From assembly GCA_030491005.1 (NCBI GenBank), contig JAKZMJ010000030.1, forward strand, positions 186,001 through 250,000: DNA of 64,000 nucleotides. The letters are read 5' to 3'. Of the stretch, positions 1 through 9,073 are shown one piece after another (positions within the stretch are counted from its first letter, which is position 1; each line of letters begins with the position of its first letter). Below the pieces are notes generated by a model. The model saw nothing but the letters and a program-made list of their open reading frames with translations. It did no database searches and had not been told where the DNA came from. The stretch is from Sulfurospirillum sp. (GTDB taxonomy: Bacteria > Campylobacterota > Campylobacteria > Campylobacterales > Arcobacteraceae). The translations under genes and the position numbers were made by a program.

Positions 1-33
1 TATTTTGTACTATAATATGCTAAAGGATAAATT

Positions 34-1419
34 ATGAAATCTAGTGTTTTTGATATATTTAAAATAGGCATAGGTCCTTCAAGTTCTCATACAGTGGGAC
101 CTTTAATAATTGCAAATAAATTTGCTTTTTTATTAGAAGAAAAAAAACTATTAAATAAAATAAACAAATTACAAATTACTTTATATGGTTCTTTAGCAGC
201 AACTGGCTTGGGACATTCAAGTGATAAAGCTATATTAATAGGTTTAAGTGGTAAAAACCCACAAAATATTGATACCAAATCAATAGATAAAGAAGTTGAA
301 AAAATAAAAAAAGATAAAAAAATAAATCTTTTAGATAAAGTGTTCATACCTTTTAATTATAATAAAGATTTAATATTAAAAATGGAATTTTTACCATACC
401 ACCCAAATGCTGTAACTATAATTGCATATAATGAAAATGAAGAATTATTAAAGAAAACTTATTATTCTATTGGTGGTGGTTTTGTAATTGATGAAACTCA
501 AATAAATATAAAGAAAACAAATGAAACCCAAATAAGTATACCTTATGAATTTAATAGTGCTACAGAACTAATATCTTTATGTAAAGAAAATAATTTGAAA
601 ATTTCGCAACTTGTTATGGAGAATGAAAAAGCACTTAGAAGTGAAGAAGAAATAAACAATAAATTAAAGCAAATATGGGAAGTTATGCAACAATGTATTG
701 AAGATGGTTGTAAAGCTGAAGGATTAATGCCTGGGAGATTAAAAGTTCCAAGACGAGCTCATAAATTATATGAAAAATTAAATGCAAAAAAGAATTTTTC
801 AATGATAGATCCCTTAGAAGTAATGGACTGGATAGATTTATATGCTTTAGCAGTTAATGAAGAAAATGCTTCAGGAGGAAGAGTCGTAACTGCTCCTACA
901 AATGGAGCAGCAGGAATTGTACCTTCTGTTATAACTTATATGAATCATTTTATCAATAAAAATTTATCAAGTTATGATATGAAAAGTATTAATGAATTTT
1001 TATTAACAGCTGGTGCAATTGGAATGTTATATCAAAAAAATGCCTCAATTTCTGGTGCTGATGTTGGTTGTCAAGGTGAAGTAGGAGTTGCTTGTTCTAT
1101 GGCAGCAGGTGCATTAGCACAATGTATGGGTGGGACATTAGACCAAGTTGAAAATGCAGCTGAAATAGGAATGGAGCATAACTTAGGACTTACATGTGAT
1201 CCAATTGGTGGATACGTACAAATTCCTTGTATTGAAAGAAATGCAATGGCAGCCATGAAAGCTGTAAATGCTGCACGAATGGCTATTAACGGCGATGGAA
1301 AACATTTTGTTTCTTTAGATTCAGTTATAAAAACTATGTTTATTACAGGTAAAGATATGATGAATAAATACAAAGAAACATCTTTAGGTGGCTTAGCTGT
1401 TAATACGATTGAGTGTTAA
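34..1419 (+). CDS. sdaA: L-serine ammonia-lyase (iron-sulfur, single chain)
   Basis: Deaminates L-serine to pyruvate and ammonia in the cytoplasm. At 461 aa it has the usual length of the fused beta-alpha form. The N-terminal beta domain shows [10 protein letters not shown] near residue 14. The C-terminal alpha domain carries the cysteines expected to bind the [4Fe-4S] cluster, in [20 protein letters not shown] and IPCIERN (roughly residues 345-400), plus the [10 protein letters not shown] segment. The ATG follows AAAGGA at good spacing, and TATAAT lies about 20 bases upstream. Pyruvate from it could feed the PFOR encoded at 42-45.6 kb. The serine importer usually found nearby is absent from the window. 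Family identity is clear. Confidence 0.95.
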   Translation: MKSSVFDIFKIGIGPSSSHTVGPLIIANKFAFLLEEKKLLNKINKLQITLYGSLAATGLGHSSDKAILIGLSGKNPQNIDTKSIDKEVEKIKKDKKINLLDKVFIPFNYNKDLILKMEFLPYHPNAVTIIAYNENEELLKKTYYSIGGGFVIDETQINIKKTNETQISIPYEFNSATELISLCKENNLKISQLVMENEKALRSEEEINNKLKQIWEVMQQCIEDGCKAEGLMPGRLKVPRRAHKLYEKLNAKKNFSMIDPLEVMDWIDLYALAVNEENASGGRVVTAPTNGAAGIVPSVITYMNHFINKNLSSYDMKSINEFLLTAGAIGMLYQKNASISGADVGCQGEVGVACSMAAGALAQCMGGTLDQVENAAEIGMEHNLGLTCDPIGGYVQIPCIERNAMAAMKAVNAARMAINGDGKHFVSLDSVIKTMFITGKDMMNKYKETSLGGLAVNTIEC

Positions 1420-1482
1420 AAATTATATTTACAAGAAAGTATAAGTTAGAATACTTAAGTTAAAAAACATATAGGTAAAAAA

Positions 1483-2364
1483 GTGCAAATTAAATTAAAA
1501 ATACCTCAAGTAAAAGATTATATAAATTTATTTGCACTTTCTGCTATATGGGGTACAGCATTTATAGGTATAGAAATTGCTATTAAGCAGTTTGATTTTT
1601 TTCAAGTTACCTTTGCTAGAGTTTTTATAGCATTTTTGTTTTTATTGCCTTTTGCCTTATATAAAAAAGTATTATTTCCAAAAGATAAAAAAATATGGAA
1701 ATTATTAATATTGGCTTCAATACTAAATACAGCAATACCTTTTTCACTTATAAATGCAGGTCAAGTACATATAACAAGTGGTATGTCTGGAATTATGCTA
1801 GGCTTTGGACCTTTTATTACCTTACTACTTGCACATTATATGACAAACGATGAACATATATCAAAATATAAATTATATTCTGTTGTATTAGGATTTGTAG
1901 CTTTAATTTTACTTTTAGGCGATAACTTATTTGCCTTGGATATAAAACAACTTCAAGGTCAAGGTTTGGTTTTACTTGCCTCTTTATCTTATGCTTTATC
2001 TGGTTTGTTTATAAGAAAAATATATGGCGTATCATATTTAAACTTATCTTGTATTATGTTTGGTATTTCTTCTTTGCTTTTATTTCCTATGATGCTATAT
2101 TTATATAGAGATTTTCATATTGTTTTAAGTGACTCAACATTTGCATTAATATATTTAGGAATATTTCCTACAGCTATTGCTTTTGTATATAGAATTAAAT
2201 TAGTTCAAGAAGTAGGCATTCAATTTATGTCTCAAGTTGCATATTTAATCCCTATTTTTGCCCTACTTTGGGCATGGTTAATTTTAGATGAGATACCCAA
2301 AACGATAACTTTATTAGCATTATTTATTGTGTTATTTGGCTTATTTATTAGAAATAAAAAATAA
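1483..2364 (+). CDS. EamA/DMT-family metabolite exporter
   Basis: Predicted inner-membrane exporter of the drug/metabolite transporter superfamily, 293 aa with about ten hydrophobic segments arranged as two EamA repeats. AIWGTAFIGIEIAIKQ near residue 20 and the second-half GEATPGIF-like stretch YLGIFPTAIAFVYRIKLV are typical. It starts at GTG behind a weak AGGT; no in-frame ATG is better placed. It follows sdaA by 63 bases on the same strand, so amino-acid or related export is possible, but the substrate cannot be read from sequence. Confidence 0.85.
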   Translation: MQIKLKIPQVKDYINLFALSAIWGTAFIGIEIAIKQFDFFQVTFARVFIAFLFLLPFALYKKVLFPKDKKIWKLLILASILNTAIPFSLINAGQVHITSGMSGIMLGFGPFITLLLAHYMTNDEHISKYKLYSVVLGFVALILLLGDNLFALDIKQLQGQGLVLLASLSYALSGLFIRKIYGVSYLNLSCIMFGISSLLLFPMMLYLYRDFHIVLSDSTFALIYLGIFPTAIAFVYRIKLVQEVGIQFMSQVAYLIPIFALLWAWLILDEIPKTITLLALFIVLFGLFIRNKK

Positions 2365-2479
2365 GATTTATTCTATGTATCAAAATTTAAAAAGTAAAGT
2401 AAAGTAAAGTAATACTCTAAATAAATCTTGGCATTAACAAACTGTAGATTTTATTTTTAGATATTTTTTCATTTTATAT

Positions 2480-2740
2480 TTATGTAGATTTTTCGATACA
2501 TTTAATATAATCTTCAACTGAATGAAATATCATATAATCAGTTACATCTTCCCACGAAACTGCACATATTGTGCCTTCAGCCCAATTGTTATTAGTCACT
2601 CCTTTTGGAACAACACCAACTACAAATAATTTATTATTTTGTAATTCAAATTTTGGATTAAAAACTTCACAAATATCTTTCCCTATACTAAAAGTAACTA
2701 ATTTATTTAAAAAATATTGTTTTATATCACATTCATTCAT
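2480..2740 (-). CDS. hypothetical protein, 86 aa
   Basis: I do not recognise this protein. It is small, acidic and soluble, with a compact alpha/beta look (FVVGVVPKGVTNNNWAEGTICAVSWEDV) and no signal peptide or membrane segment. ATG follows AAAAGGTATAAA, a good ribosome site. It is the last gene of a minus-strand run of small accessory proteins (2.5-11.6 kb) that resembles an array of immunity-like genes; that context is inference only. Confidence 0.55.
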   Translation of the reverse strand: MNECDIKQYFLNKLVTFSIGKDICEVFNPKFELQNNKLFVVGVVPKGVTNNNWAEGTICAVSWEDVTDYMIFHSVEDYIKCIEKST

Positions 2741-2762
2741 TTTATACCTTTTATTTTTTATT

Positions 2763-3044
2763 TTACTTATTTGTTTTTTCAGAACTTATTATAAAATTAG
2801 CATCTTCAAACAGATTTTTTCCATCAAAATCAATATAATTATGTGATGGAAAAAAAGATATAGATAAAAAATATTCAAGAACTTCCCTCCATAAACTAGG
2901 CTCTAAACTTATTATAATTTCTGATTTTTTAATTTTATTCAAAATATTACCCTTATGTTTTGAATACAACATAATATTTAAGCCTTTAGCATTGATATAA
3001 TGTAAATCAGTTAAGTTAATAGATACATTAAGTACTACCAACAA
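2763..3044 (-). CDS. hypothetical protein, probably 5'-truncated
   Basis: A 93-residue reading frame with no recognised domain, beginning at TTG with no clear ribosome site and opening abruptly in a hydrophobic strand (VVLNVSINLTDLHYINAKG). It lies directly beside decayed fragments (3081-3176) and a degenerate duplication, so loss of the 5' end is likely. It is 23 bases upstream of the 86 aa gene on the same strand. A soluble, immunity-like protein is a guess. Confidence 0.4.
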   Translation of the reverse strand: MLVVLNVSINLTDLHYINAKGLNIMLYSKHKGNILNKIKKSEIIISLEPSLWREVLEYFLSISFFPSHNYIDFDGKNLFEDANFIISSEKTNK

Positions 3045-3080
3045 TTTAAAAATAACTCAATAAATACACTAAACTAACAA

Positions 3081-3176
3081 GTAATTAAAGATAATTATGC
3101 TATAATACAGAGGTGGTTCTCCATATACATATTCATCAATAATTTCAACCGTAATCAAATTGATATCCCCTCTACC
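3081..3176 (-). pseudogene. C-terminal gene fragment
   Basis: The minus strand reads a short open stretch without a start, beginning GRGDINLITVEIIDEYVYG and ending at TAA near 3081. It looks like the tail of a lost coding sequence cut off by the duplicated block that begins at about 3200. Family unknown. Confidence 0.35.
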
Positions 3177-3199
3177 TTGTTATAAATTCTTTAAAAAAA

Positions 3200-3433
3200 A
3201 TAAATGTTTTATCTTACCACTTGCTCAACTTTTATTATAAAAGTGTATAAAGCTTCTATCTCCTAAAAAAACAACTCTTTCATATAAAAATATAATTTTT
3301 TCTAAATCTTTTTTACAGTTTACTTTTGTATAAAATTTCAGCTAAGTCTTAATTGCTTTAATAAAATTTTTGTTGAAGAGTTTAAGTATAATACTAATCA
3401 TATCGTTTTTTTCTATATTTTTACAAATATCAT
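3200..3433 (-). pseudogene. broken copy of the 105 aa Sel1-like gene
   Basis: Matches the gene at 4760-5077 base for base over long runs but has many one-base losses that shift the frame every few codons. No usable reading frame remains. Confidence 0.7.
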
Positions 3434-3868
3434 TTCTTAATTCTAAAAATCTGATTGATTATTCGAAGATATCCAAGGAATATAGAGACTCAACAAAACA
3501 TACATAAAAACTTTATCATTCTTAATATTTTCCATATTAGTATATATGACATTTTATAGATGTGATTTCATTTTTAAATAATAGTTTAAATTTTTATTGT
3601 CTCTTTTGAAGATTCAAATACCATAGTAATAGTTCTTGTGTAAATAGTTTTTAAAGCCTATAAAAGATATTTATTTAAATAAATTTATTATTTAGACTAA
3701 AATTGTATTTTAGAGGATATTGTTTTGCTATTTGTAATGAAGTTGAAATTTTTTAGATGGTTTATAAATGAATACTATTTACACAATATTCTTTTTTGAT
3801 AAATACCTAGCATGAATATTAATAAAAACACTAAAAGATAATGATATACTATTTACTTTAGTTTTCAA
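3419..3868 (-). pseudogene. broken copy of the 163 aa anchored protein gene
   Basis: Corresponds to 5061-5552. The sequence is clearly homologous along its length, about 42 bases shorter, and frameshifted repeatedly by small deletions. Confidence 0.7.
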
Positions 3869-4180
3869 AATAACTTCACCGTATAATAAGCTATTGGAAT
3901 TCTAATACATTATAATAATTACAGATATATAAAGTCATTTTAGCTTACTTTTATCAATTTGCCTATTAAGTTTTTAAATACTTTTTTTTATAAAAAACCA
4001 ATGATATATAAACAAGAAATAAACATATAAATTGGAATAAGAACATTATATATTGAAGTTGAGATTTTTTATAATAAACGCTAAAGAAAAAAATACTTAT
4101 TAATATAAAAATCATCATTGAAAATGTTATAGCAAAAATTTTGGTATAAGATTTATAAAAATAATTTTATCATTTTTCAT
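3865..4180 (-). pseudogene. broken copy of the 113 aa membrane protein gene
   Basis: Corresponds to 5549-5890, about 26 bases shorter. The start codon region is kept but the frame is lost within a few codons. Confidence 0.7.
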
Positions 4181-4365
4181 TATGTTCCATTTCTGTTCTT
4201 GATTATTAATACTTAAATTTTTTTAACATGTATTAGTATAGATGAAACGCACTTATTATTAATATGCTAATTCCATCCACCATAACTGACACAAGATTAA
4301 AAATCAATGTTAAAAATACAAATATTCAAGAATTATAAAATAATTTCACACATATTATTTGCTTT

Positions 4366-4806
4366 ATATTTGTAAAGAATATGTTTTAATCTGAAAGCTT
4401 GTTAAATATTTAACAGCCATTCATAAGATATTAATTTTTATTAAAATGTATATACAACCCTCCTCCATCTTCATCATCTCAAATACAATACCCTCTTTAG
4501 AATTGTTATCATGGAGAAAGTTACTGTTATTGTTTGAGTCAATATTTAAAAAAAATTCTTGCTTTCTAATGCATTTTGGATGAATAAAAAGAAATTTATC
4601 ATCACAGATCTCTATATTCAACTTCCAAATTATCTTTCCAAGAAAATACTTTTATTATGTTTATATTCAATCATTGAACCTAAGCTATAAAATTCTTTAT
4701 ATCGTTCATACAAATTAACGCTTCTTTATTAGTAGAATTTTGATAAATAATCAAGTTCTTTACAAGAAGAAAGTTTTTATAAAATCAAACCAATAGTCAT
4801 ATTCAT
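4366..4806 (-). pseudogene. broken copy of the 155 aa hypothetical gene
   Basis: Corresponds to 6095-6562. A 66-codon open stretch at 4421-4621 is only a surviving piece of the same protein (LFIHPKCIRKQEFFLNIDSN against the intact copy). It is frameshifted on both sides. Confidence 0.7.
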
Positions 4807-5077
4807 TAGTAAGCTCATATATAAATGTTTTTATCTTACCTACTTGCTCAACTTTTATATATAACAAAGTGTATAAAGCTTGTCTATCTCCTAAAAAAAC
4901 AACTCTTTCATATAAAAATATAATTTTTTCTAAATCTTTTTTACAGTTATACTTTTCGTAATAATAAATTTCAGCTAAGTCATTAATTGCTTTAATAAAA
5001 TTTTTGTTTGAAGAAGATGTTAAGTACTCAATACCTATATCATATCGTTTTTTTTCTATATTATTTACAAATATCAT
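4760..5077 (-). CDS. Sel1/TPR-like small protein with a fused tail
   Basis: 105 aa. Residues ~15-75 look like Sel1/TPR-type helical repeats (YDIGIEYLTSSSNKNFIKA, INDLAEIYYYEKYNCKKDLEK, IFLYERVVFLGDRQALYTLL). The last ~14 residues (EYDYWFDFIKTFF) come from the neighbouring duplicated block, where the start of the 155 aa gene has been joined on, so the native C terminus is lost. It overlaps the 163 aa gene by 17 bases, so the two were probably translationally coupled. Function unknown; immunity-like repeat proteins of this sort are common in toxin-immunity arrays. Confidence 0.5.
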   Translation of the reverse strand: MIFVNNIEKKRYDIGIEYLTSSSNKNFIKAINDLAEIYYYEKYNCKKDLEKIIFLYERVVFLGDRQALYTLLYIKVEQVGKIKTFIYELTNEYDYWFDFIKTFFL

Positions 5078-5552
5078 TTCTTAATTCTAATAAATCTGAT
5101 TGATTATTCGAAGATATCCCAAAGGAAATATTAAGAGACTCAACAAAACCATACATATAAAACTTATTATCATTCTTAATATTTTCCATATTAGTAGTAT
5201 ATGAACAATTTTTATAAGATGTGATTTCATTTTTAAATAATAGTTTAAATTCTTTATTGTCTCTTTTTGAAGATTCAAATACCATAGTAATAGTTTCTTG
5301 TGTAAAATAGTTTTTAAAGCCTATAAAAAGATATTTATTTAATATAAATTTATTATTTAGACCTAAAATATTGCTTATTTTAGAGGATATTGTTTTGCTA
5401 TTTGTAAATGAAGTTGAAAACATTTTATAATAAGATGGTTTATTAAATGTAATACTATTTACACTAATATTCTTATTTTGATAAATACCTAGCATGAATA
5501 TTAATAAAAACACTAAAAAGATAAGTGATATACTATTTACTTTAGTTTTCAA
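5061..5552 (-). CDS. membrane-anchored hypothetical protein, 163 aa
   Basis: One N-terminal hydrophobic segment (residues ~8-24, ISLIFLVFLLIFMLGIY) followed by a ~135-residue polar domain, which suggests a single-pass protein facing the periplasm or an uncleaved signal anchor. Unrecognised fold. It starts at TTG, sharing bases with the TGA stop of the 113 aa membrane protein gene (TTGA overlap), so translation is probably coupled. It overlaps the 105 aa gene downstream by 17 bases. Confidence 0.55.
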   Translation of the reverse strand: MKTKVNSISLIFLVFLLIFMLGIYQNKNISVNSITFNKPSYYKMFSTSFTNSKTISSKISNILGLNNKFILNKYLFIGFKNYFTQETITMVFESSKRDNKEFKLLFKNEITSYKNCSYTTNMENIKNDNKFYMYGFVESLNISFGISSNNQSDLLELRNDICK

Positions 5553-5890
5553 AATAACTTCACCGTATAATAAGCTATTGGAATTACTAATACATTAATA
5601 ATAATTACAGATATATAAAAGTTCATTCTAGCCTTACTTTTATCAATTTGTCTATTAATGTTTTTAAATACTATTTTTTTTAATAAAAAACCAATGATAT
5701 ATCCAATACAAGAAAATATAAACATATAAATTGGAATAAGAACAATTATAATACTTGAAGTTGAAGATTCTTTTAATAATAAACGCTCAAAGAAAAAAAT
5801 ACTTATTAAATAAGTAAAAATCATTATTGAAAATGTTATAGCAAAGAATTTTGGTATAAGATTTATAAAAAGAATTTTATCATTTTTCAT
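5549..5890 (-). CDS. small membrane protein, 113 aa
   Basis: Three hydrophobic segments (residues ~10-33, 45-70, 92-110) with a basic loop KKIVFKNINRQIDKSKAR between the second and third. No recognised family. Its stop overlaps the TTG start of the 163 aa gene, so the pair probably works or is regulated together. There is no strong ribosome site; an AATGG-type stretch precedes the ATG. Confidence 0.55.
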   Translation of the reverse strand: MKNDKILFINLIPKFFAITFSIMIFTYLISIFFFERLLLKESSTSSIIIVLIPIYMFIFSCIGYIIGFLLKKIVFKNINRQIDKSKARMNFYISVIIINVLVIPIAYYTVKLF

Positions 5891-6094
5891 TATTGTTCCA
5901 TTTCTTGTTCTTGTTCTTGATCTTGATTATATAATACTTAAATTTTTTTAACATTGTATTAGTATAGATGAAACAGCACTTATTATTAATATGCTAATTC
6001 CATCCACCATAACTGACACAAGATTAAAAATCAATGTTAAAAATACAAATATTACAGAATTATAAAAATAATTTCACACATATTATTTCGCTTA

Positions 6095-6562
6095 TTATAT
6101 TTGTAAAGAATATGTTTTAATCTGAAAGCTTGTTAAATATTTAACCAGCCATTCATAAGATATTAAATTCTTATTAAAATGTATATACAACCCTCCTCCA
6201 TCTTCATCATTCTCAAATACAATACCCTCTTTAGAATTGTTATACCATTGGGAGAAAGTTATACTGTTATTGTTTGAGTCAATATTTAAAAAAAATTCTT
6301 GCTTTTCTAATGCATTTTTGGATGAATAAAAAAGAAATTTATCATCACAGATATCTCTATATTCAACTTCCAAATTATCTTTCCAAGAAAATACTTTATA
6401 ATTATGTTTATATTTAATCATTGAACCTAAGCTAGTTAAAAATTCTTTAATATCGTTCATACAAATTAACGCTTCTTTATTAGTAGAATTTTGATAAATA
6501 TAATCAAGTTCTTTACAAGAAGAAAAGTTTTTATAAAAATCAAACCATATAGTCATATTCAT
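6095..6562 (-). CDS. hypothetical protein, 155 aa
   Basis: Soluble acidic protein of unknown family, aromatic-rich (MTIWFDFYKNFSSCKELDYI at the start, DEDGGGLYIHFNKN near residue 120). No signal peptide or membrane segment. The size and composition fit a small immunity-type protein, but no family can be named. A broken second copy lies at 4366-4806. Confidence 0.5.
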   Translation of the reverse strand: MNMTIWFDFYKNFSSCKELDYIYQNSTNKEALICMNDIKEFLTSLGSMIKYKHNYKVFSWKDNLEVEYRDICDDKFLFYSSKNALEKQEFFLNIDSNNNSITFSQWYNNSKEGIVFENDEDGGGLYIHFNKNLISYEWLVKYLTSFQIKTYSLQI

Positions 6563-6640
6563 TTAGTAAGCTTCAATAGTACGATATTTTTCATATCTAA
6601 CCTCTATACTAATCATTAATTTGTTTCACAATATATTACC

Positions 6641-6826
6641 TTAATACCATATATTTTTACCATCTTTATATCTTTTACGAAAAAAGAATATGAGGAATAT
6701 ACTAGACAGTATTACACAAATTATTTTCCATTCTTTTTCTAAAAATTCAGTGAAGATTATTGCTAATCCTATAAGAAATATTATATAAATTAAATTGACT
6801 AATCTATTTATATTTTTTTTATGCAA
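6641..6826 (-). CDS. small membrane peptide, 61 aa
   Basis: Two hydrophobic helices (residues ~9-26 and 32-48) separated by a short charged turn (LEKEWK) and ending in a basic tail. ATG follows AAAGGAGGAAAATTTGC, a strong ribosome site, which supports a real gene. Function unknown. Confidence 0.5.
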   Translation of the reverse strand: MHKKNINRLVNLIYIIFLIGLAIIFTEFLEKEWKIICVILSSIFLIFFFRKRYKDGKNIWY

Positions 6827-6893
6827 ATTTTCCTCCTTTAATCATTACTTGTGTAATCAATTCATTTTTAAAATATCTTAATGTTTCAAAACT

Positions 6894-6967
6894 TTATTCA
6901 TCATCTGGATGTTTATATTTATAATATGTAAGGGGAATCCAAAAAATAAAGAATAAATTTATAATCA
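6894..6967 (-). pseudogene. fragment of a paralogue of the 114 aa membrane protein
   Basis: The minus strand reads LTLIINLFFIFWIPLTYYKY and stops soon after. It shares an almost identical run of about 24 bases (aataaatttataatcaagg...) with 8214-8238 inside the 114 aa gene, where the protein reads LTLIINLFFLDKQ. Only the tail of the paralogue survives. Confidence 0.45.
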
Positions 6968-7004
6968 AGGTTAATTATTCTATTCCCTCTTTGTCAATGC
7001 TCGA

Positions 7005-7799
7005 TTATTTTCTAAAGTTACTTTCATTTTCTCTTGATTCTTCTATCTCTACAATCATCTCAATAACTTTTTTATAACTATTAATAAAATACTTTTTAAA
7101 TAAAGTATAATTACCAGTTTCATAATAAGTTACTACTGATTTTAGATACTCTTTTACGCTCTCTTCATCTGGAATATATATCATATTTAAGGTATCTTTT
7201 AATACTACATTTAGCATCAATCTAGCTGTTCTTTTATTGCAGTCTGTAAAGTATTGAAGATATGCTAAATTATTATGAATATATAAAGCTTTATTAAATG
7301 GATTTTTAATAGTATCACTTATTTTAAATAAATAATTTAGTTCATCATCAAGTTTTTCTTTTGTAACTAATGGAATATAATTACATCCTGTAATCATAAC
7401 TTCACTATCTCTTGGTACTGCTCGTTTATTTTCAGTTACCATTTCAGCAGATAAAATATAGTGTAAATCTTTTAAGATCTGTTTTGTTGGTTTTAAATCT
7501 TGTGTTATAAATATATCATAAGCATCTCTTAAATTTAATATCATTTTAGCATCACTATATTTTTTACCTCCTGCTGTTCTTCCATATTCTATTAAAGCCT
7601 GAGTATCAAGTTTATCGTAAGTATTACCCTCAATAAGTGCAGATGTATGTATAAAATCTAATCCAAATTTATCTATATAACTTTTGTTATTTAAAAACTT
7701 TTTTAATGGAACTTTTTGATTTAATTCTTCTAAAAATTTAATTTCATTTGGTGTAAATATATCTGTATTATCTAAATAATTAGGATTGTATGTTATCAT
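7005..7799 (-). CDS. Fic-domain protein, catalytic His replaced by Gln
   Basis: About 264 aa. Fic proteins usually transfer AMP from ATP to hydroxyl side chains of target proteins. The class II inhibitory motif is present at HTSALIEGN (SxxxEG form). The active loop, which in the family reads HxFxDGNGRxxR, here reads QYFTDCNKRTAR: the catalytic His is Gln (codon CAA), and both Gly are Cys and Lys. Phe, Asp, Asn and both Arg remain. The start at 7799 is chosen because AAGGAG precedes that ATG; the open frame extends 26 codons further (to 7877) without such a site. AMP transfer is likely lost or altered. The gene sits alone among small hypotheticals. Confidence 0.8.
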   Translation of the reverse strand: MITYNPNYLDNTDIFTPNEIKFLEELNQKVPLKKFLNNKSYIDKFGLDFIHTSALIEGNTYDKLDTQALIEYGRTAGGKKYSDAKMILNLRDAYDIFITQDLKPTKQILKDLHYILSAEMVTENKRAVPRDSEVMITGCNYIPLVTKEKLDDELNYLFKISDTIKNPFNKALYIHNNLAYLQYFTDCNKRTARLMLNVVLKDTLNMIYIPDEESVKEYLKSVVTYYETGNYTLFKKYFINSYKKVIEMIVEIEESRENESNFRK

Positions 7800-8035
7800 T
7801 TTTAGCTCCTTGTTTTTTATTATTAGCATATCTTTATTTGTTAAATAAAACTCTTTTTTGCCTTTGGTATTAAACAAAACTCTACTTAATCGTTTGCTTT
7901 CTTCGCCAATTCACACTTAAAGTGCAACACCATCACCTAAATTAATCCATTAAATTATGCCACTTTTTTTCCTGAAAAATAATAAAGAAATAAAACTAGC
8001 GAAAGATAAAGAATAAAAATATATCTTTATAATAT

Positions 8036-8380
8036 TTAATATTTCTTTAAATATACATTATAATATAGGTAATATATAATTACTCCTAATAATACAAATA
8101 TAGTATAATCTAAATTATATTTATATATTAAAAAGATTAAACATAGTAAACTCAATAATGCACAAATTATACTTATGTATTTATAATTAATACTCAATTG
8201 TTTGTCTAAAAAAAATAAATTTATAATCAAGGTTAATATAGGAATAATCCAAAACACAATATCTAGTGAATACAAGTTTTTTCCAAACCAAGTTATTCCT
8301 ATTGGTATTACAATGGAATAATAAAAGATTATAAATAAGCTTATGATATATATAATAGCTCGTATTAATTTTATCATCAT
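8036..8380 (-). CDS. small membrane protein, 114 aa
   Basis: Four hydrophobic segments cover nearly the whole protein (residues ~6-30, 40-60, 65-85, 90-108). No recognised family. A fragment of a paralogue lies at 6894-6967. It starts with ATGATG and a weak ribosome site. It is probably an integral membrane accessory or immunity-type protein; this is a guess. Confidence 0.5.
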   Translation of the reverse strand: MMIKLIRAIIYIISLFIIFYYSIVIPIGITWFGKNLYSLDIVFWIIPILTLIINLFFLDKQLSINYKYISIICALLSLLCLIFLIYKYNLDYTIFVLLGVIIYYLYYNVYLKKY

Positions 8381-8405
8381 GTGAATATCAACAGTATATA
8401 AATTT

Positions 8406-9008
8406 TTATGAAATCCATTGTTTCAACTTAGCAAATTTATTCTTAAATATTCTTTGTTTGATTTTATATTTATTATATTTAATAATTGGTATTACAGTAT
8501 TAAATTTAAACTTTTTATTTTTGTTTAATAAAAAGAAATCCTCAATTACTATCTTTTGTAATCTTTTTTTATTGCCCATAAACTGCATATCTGTAGTAAA
8601 ATATATTTGACTTGAAGACGAACACTTAATTAAAATCTTTACTAAAGCCTTAATATCTTTCCATGCTTCTTTTTTAAAATTAAAATTAAAATTTATTAAA
8701 CTATATTTATCAATTAGATTGTATGCAAACGAACAATTTGTAAAATCATCATCTTGATTAAAGTTTTTTTCTCCTATGTGACATAATTGTCCTAAGCCAC
8801 AAGAATTAAAATATTTTTGCCATAAGGAAGAAGTTCTTTGTGACAAAGCAGGAGAAGAAAAGTAATAAGATATATGTTCATATTTGTGTTTATTGATTTT
8901 AAATTTTTTATCATCAAAATTTTTTACAAATATTTCTAAACTAGGCATAATTTTCCTTATGTTTTCTTGTATATATTCCGTACATATAATACTTCCAAAG
9001 ATGGGCAT
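8406..9008 (-). CDS. hypothetical protein, 200 aa
   Basis: Soluble, Lys/Phe-rich protein with no recognised motif. Several cysteines (GLGQLCHIGEKNF, NCSFAY, IKCSSSSQ) and a very basic C terminus (IKYNKYKIKQRIFKNKFAKL). The open frame is long for such AT-rich DNA and has a normal start, so it is probably a real accessory gene. Its neighbours are small membrane and hypothetical proteins on the same strand. Confidence 0.5.
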   Translation of the reverse strand: MPIFGSIICTEYIQENIRKIMPSLEIFVKNFDDKKFKINKHKYEHISYYFSSPALSQRTSSLWQKYFNSCGLGQLCHIGEKNFNQDDDFTNCSFAYNLIDKYSLINFNFNFKKEAWKDIKALVKILIKCSSSSQIYFTTDMQFMGNKKRLQKIVIEDFFLLNKNKKFKFNTVIPIIKYNKYKIKQRIFKNKFAKLKQWIS

Positions 9009-9073
9009 CTCTATTTTTTCATTTTAGTATATCCTACAATAGGTCTAAACCACAAGGCTTACGCTTTCTTAAT

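Larger units (their letters stand above)
3200..4806. repeat. degenerate left copy of a 1.7 kb tandem duplication
   Basis: This segment repeats 4822-6562 in the same orientation and gene order. It is about 134 bases shorter over the same extent. By eye almost every difference is a loss of one to three bases, often in A or T runs (for example gatatccaaggaa against gatatcccaaaggaaa), and substitutions are rare. All four genes of the intact copy are broken here. The right junction fuses the start of the broken 155 aa gene to the end of the 105 aa gene. Mutational decay alone would be expected to give many substitutions too, so uncorrected long-read sequence left in the assembly is a serious alternative. 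Confidence 0.8.
4822..6562. repeat. intact right copy of the 1.7 kb tandem duplication
   Basis: Holds four minus-strand genes in the order 155 aa, 113 aa, 163 aa, 105 aa, all open. It is the reference for the degenerate copy at 3200-4806. The two copies are separated by only about 15 bases. Confidence 0.8.

Noticed and set aside
1071-1373. Minus-strand ORFs inside sdaA, nifJ, rhlE, fabD and others
   Set aside because: They are antisense shadows of clearly coding genes.
4421-4621. 66-codon minus-strand ORF as a gene
   Set aside because: A surviving piece of the broken copy of the 155 aa gene.
7880-7980. Transposase fragment upstream of the Fic gene
   Set aside because: The reading frames give no convincing family match.
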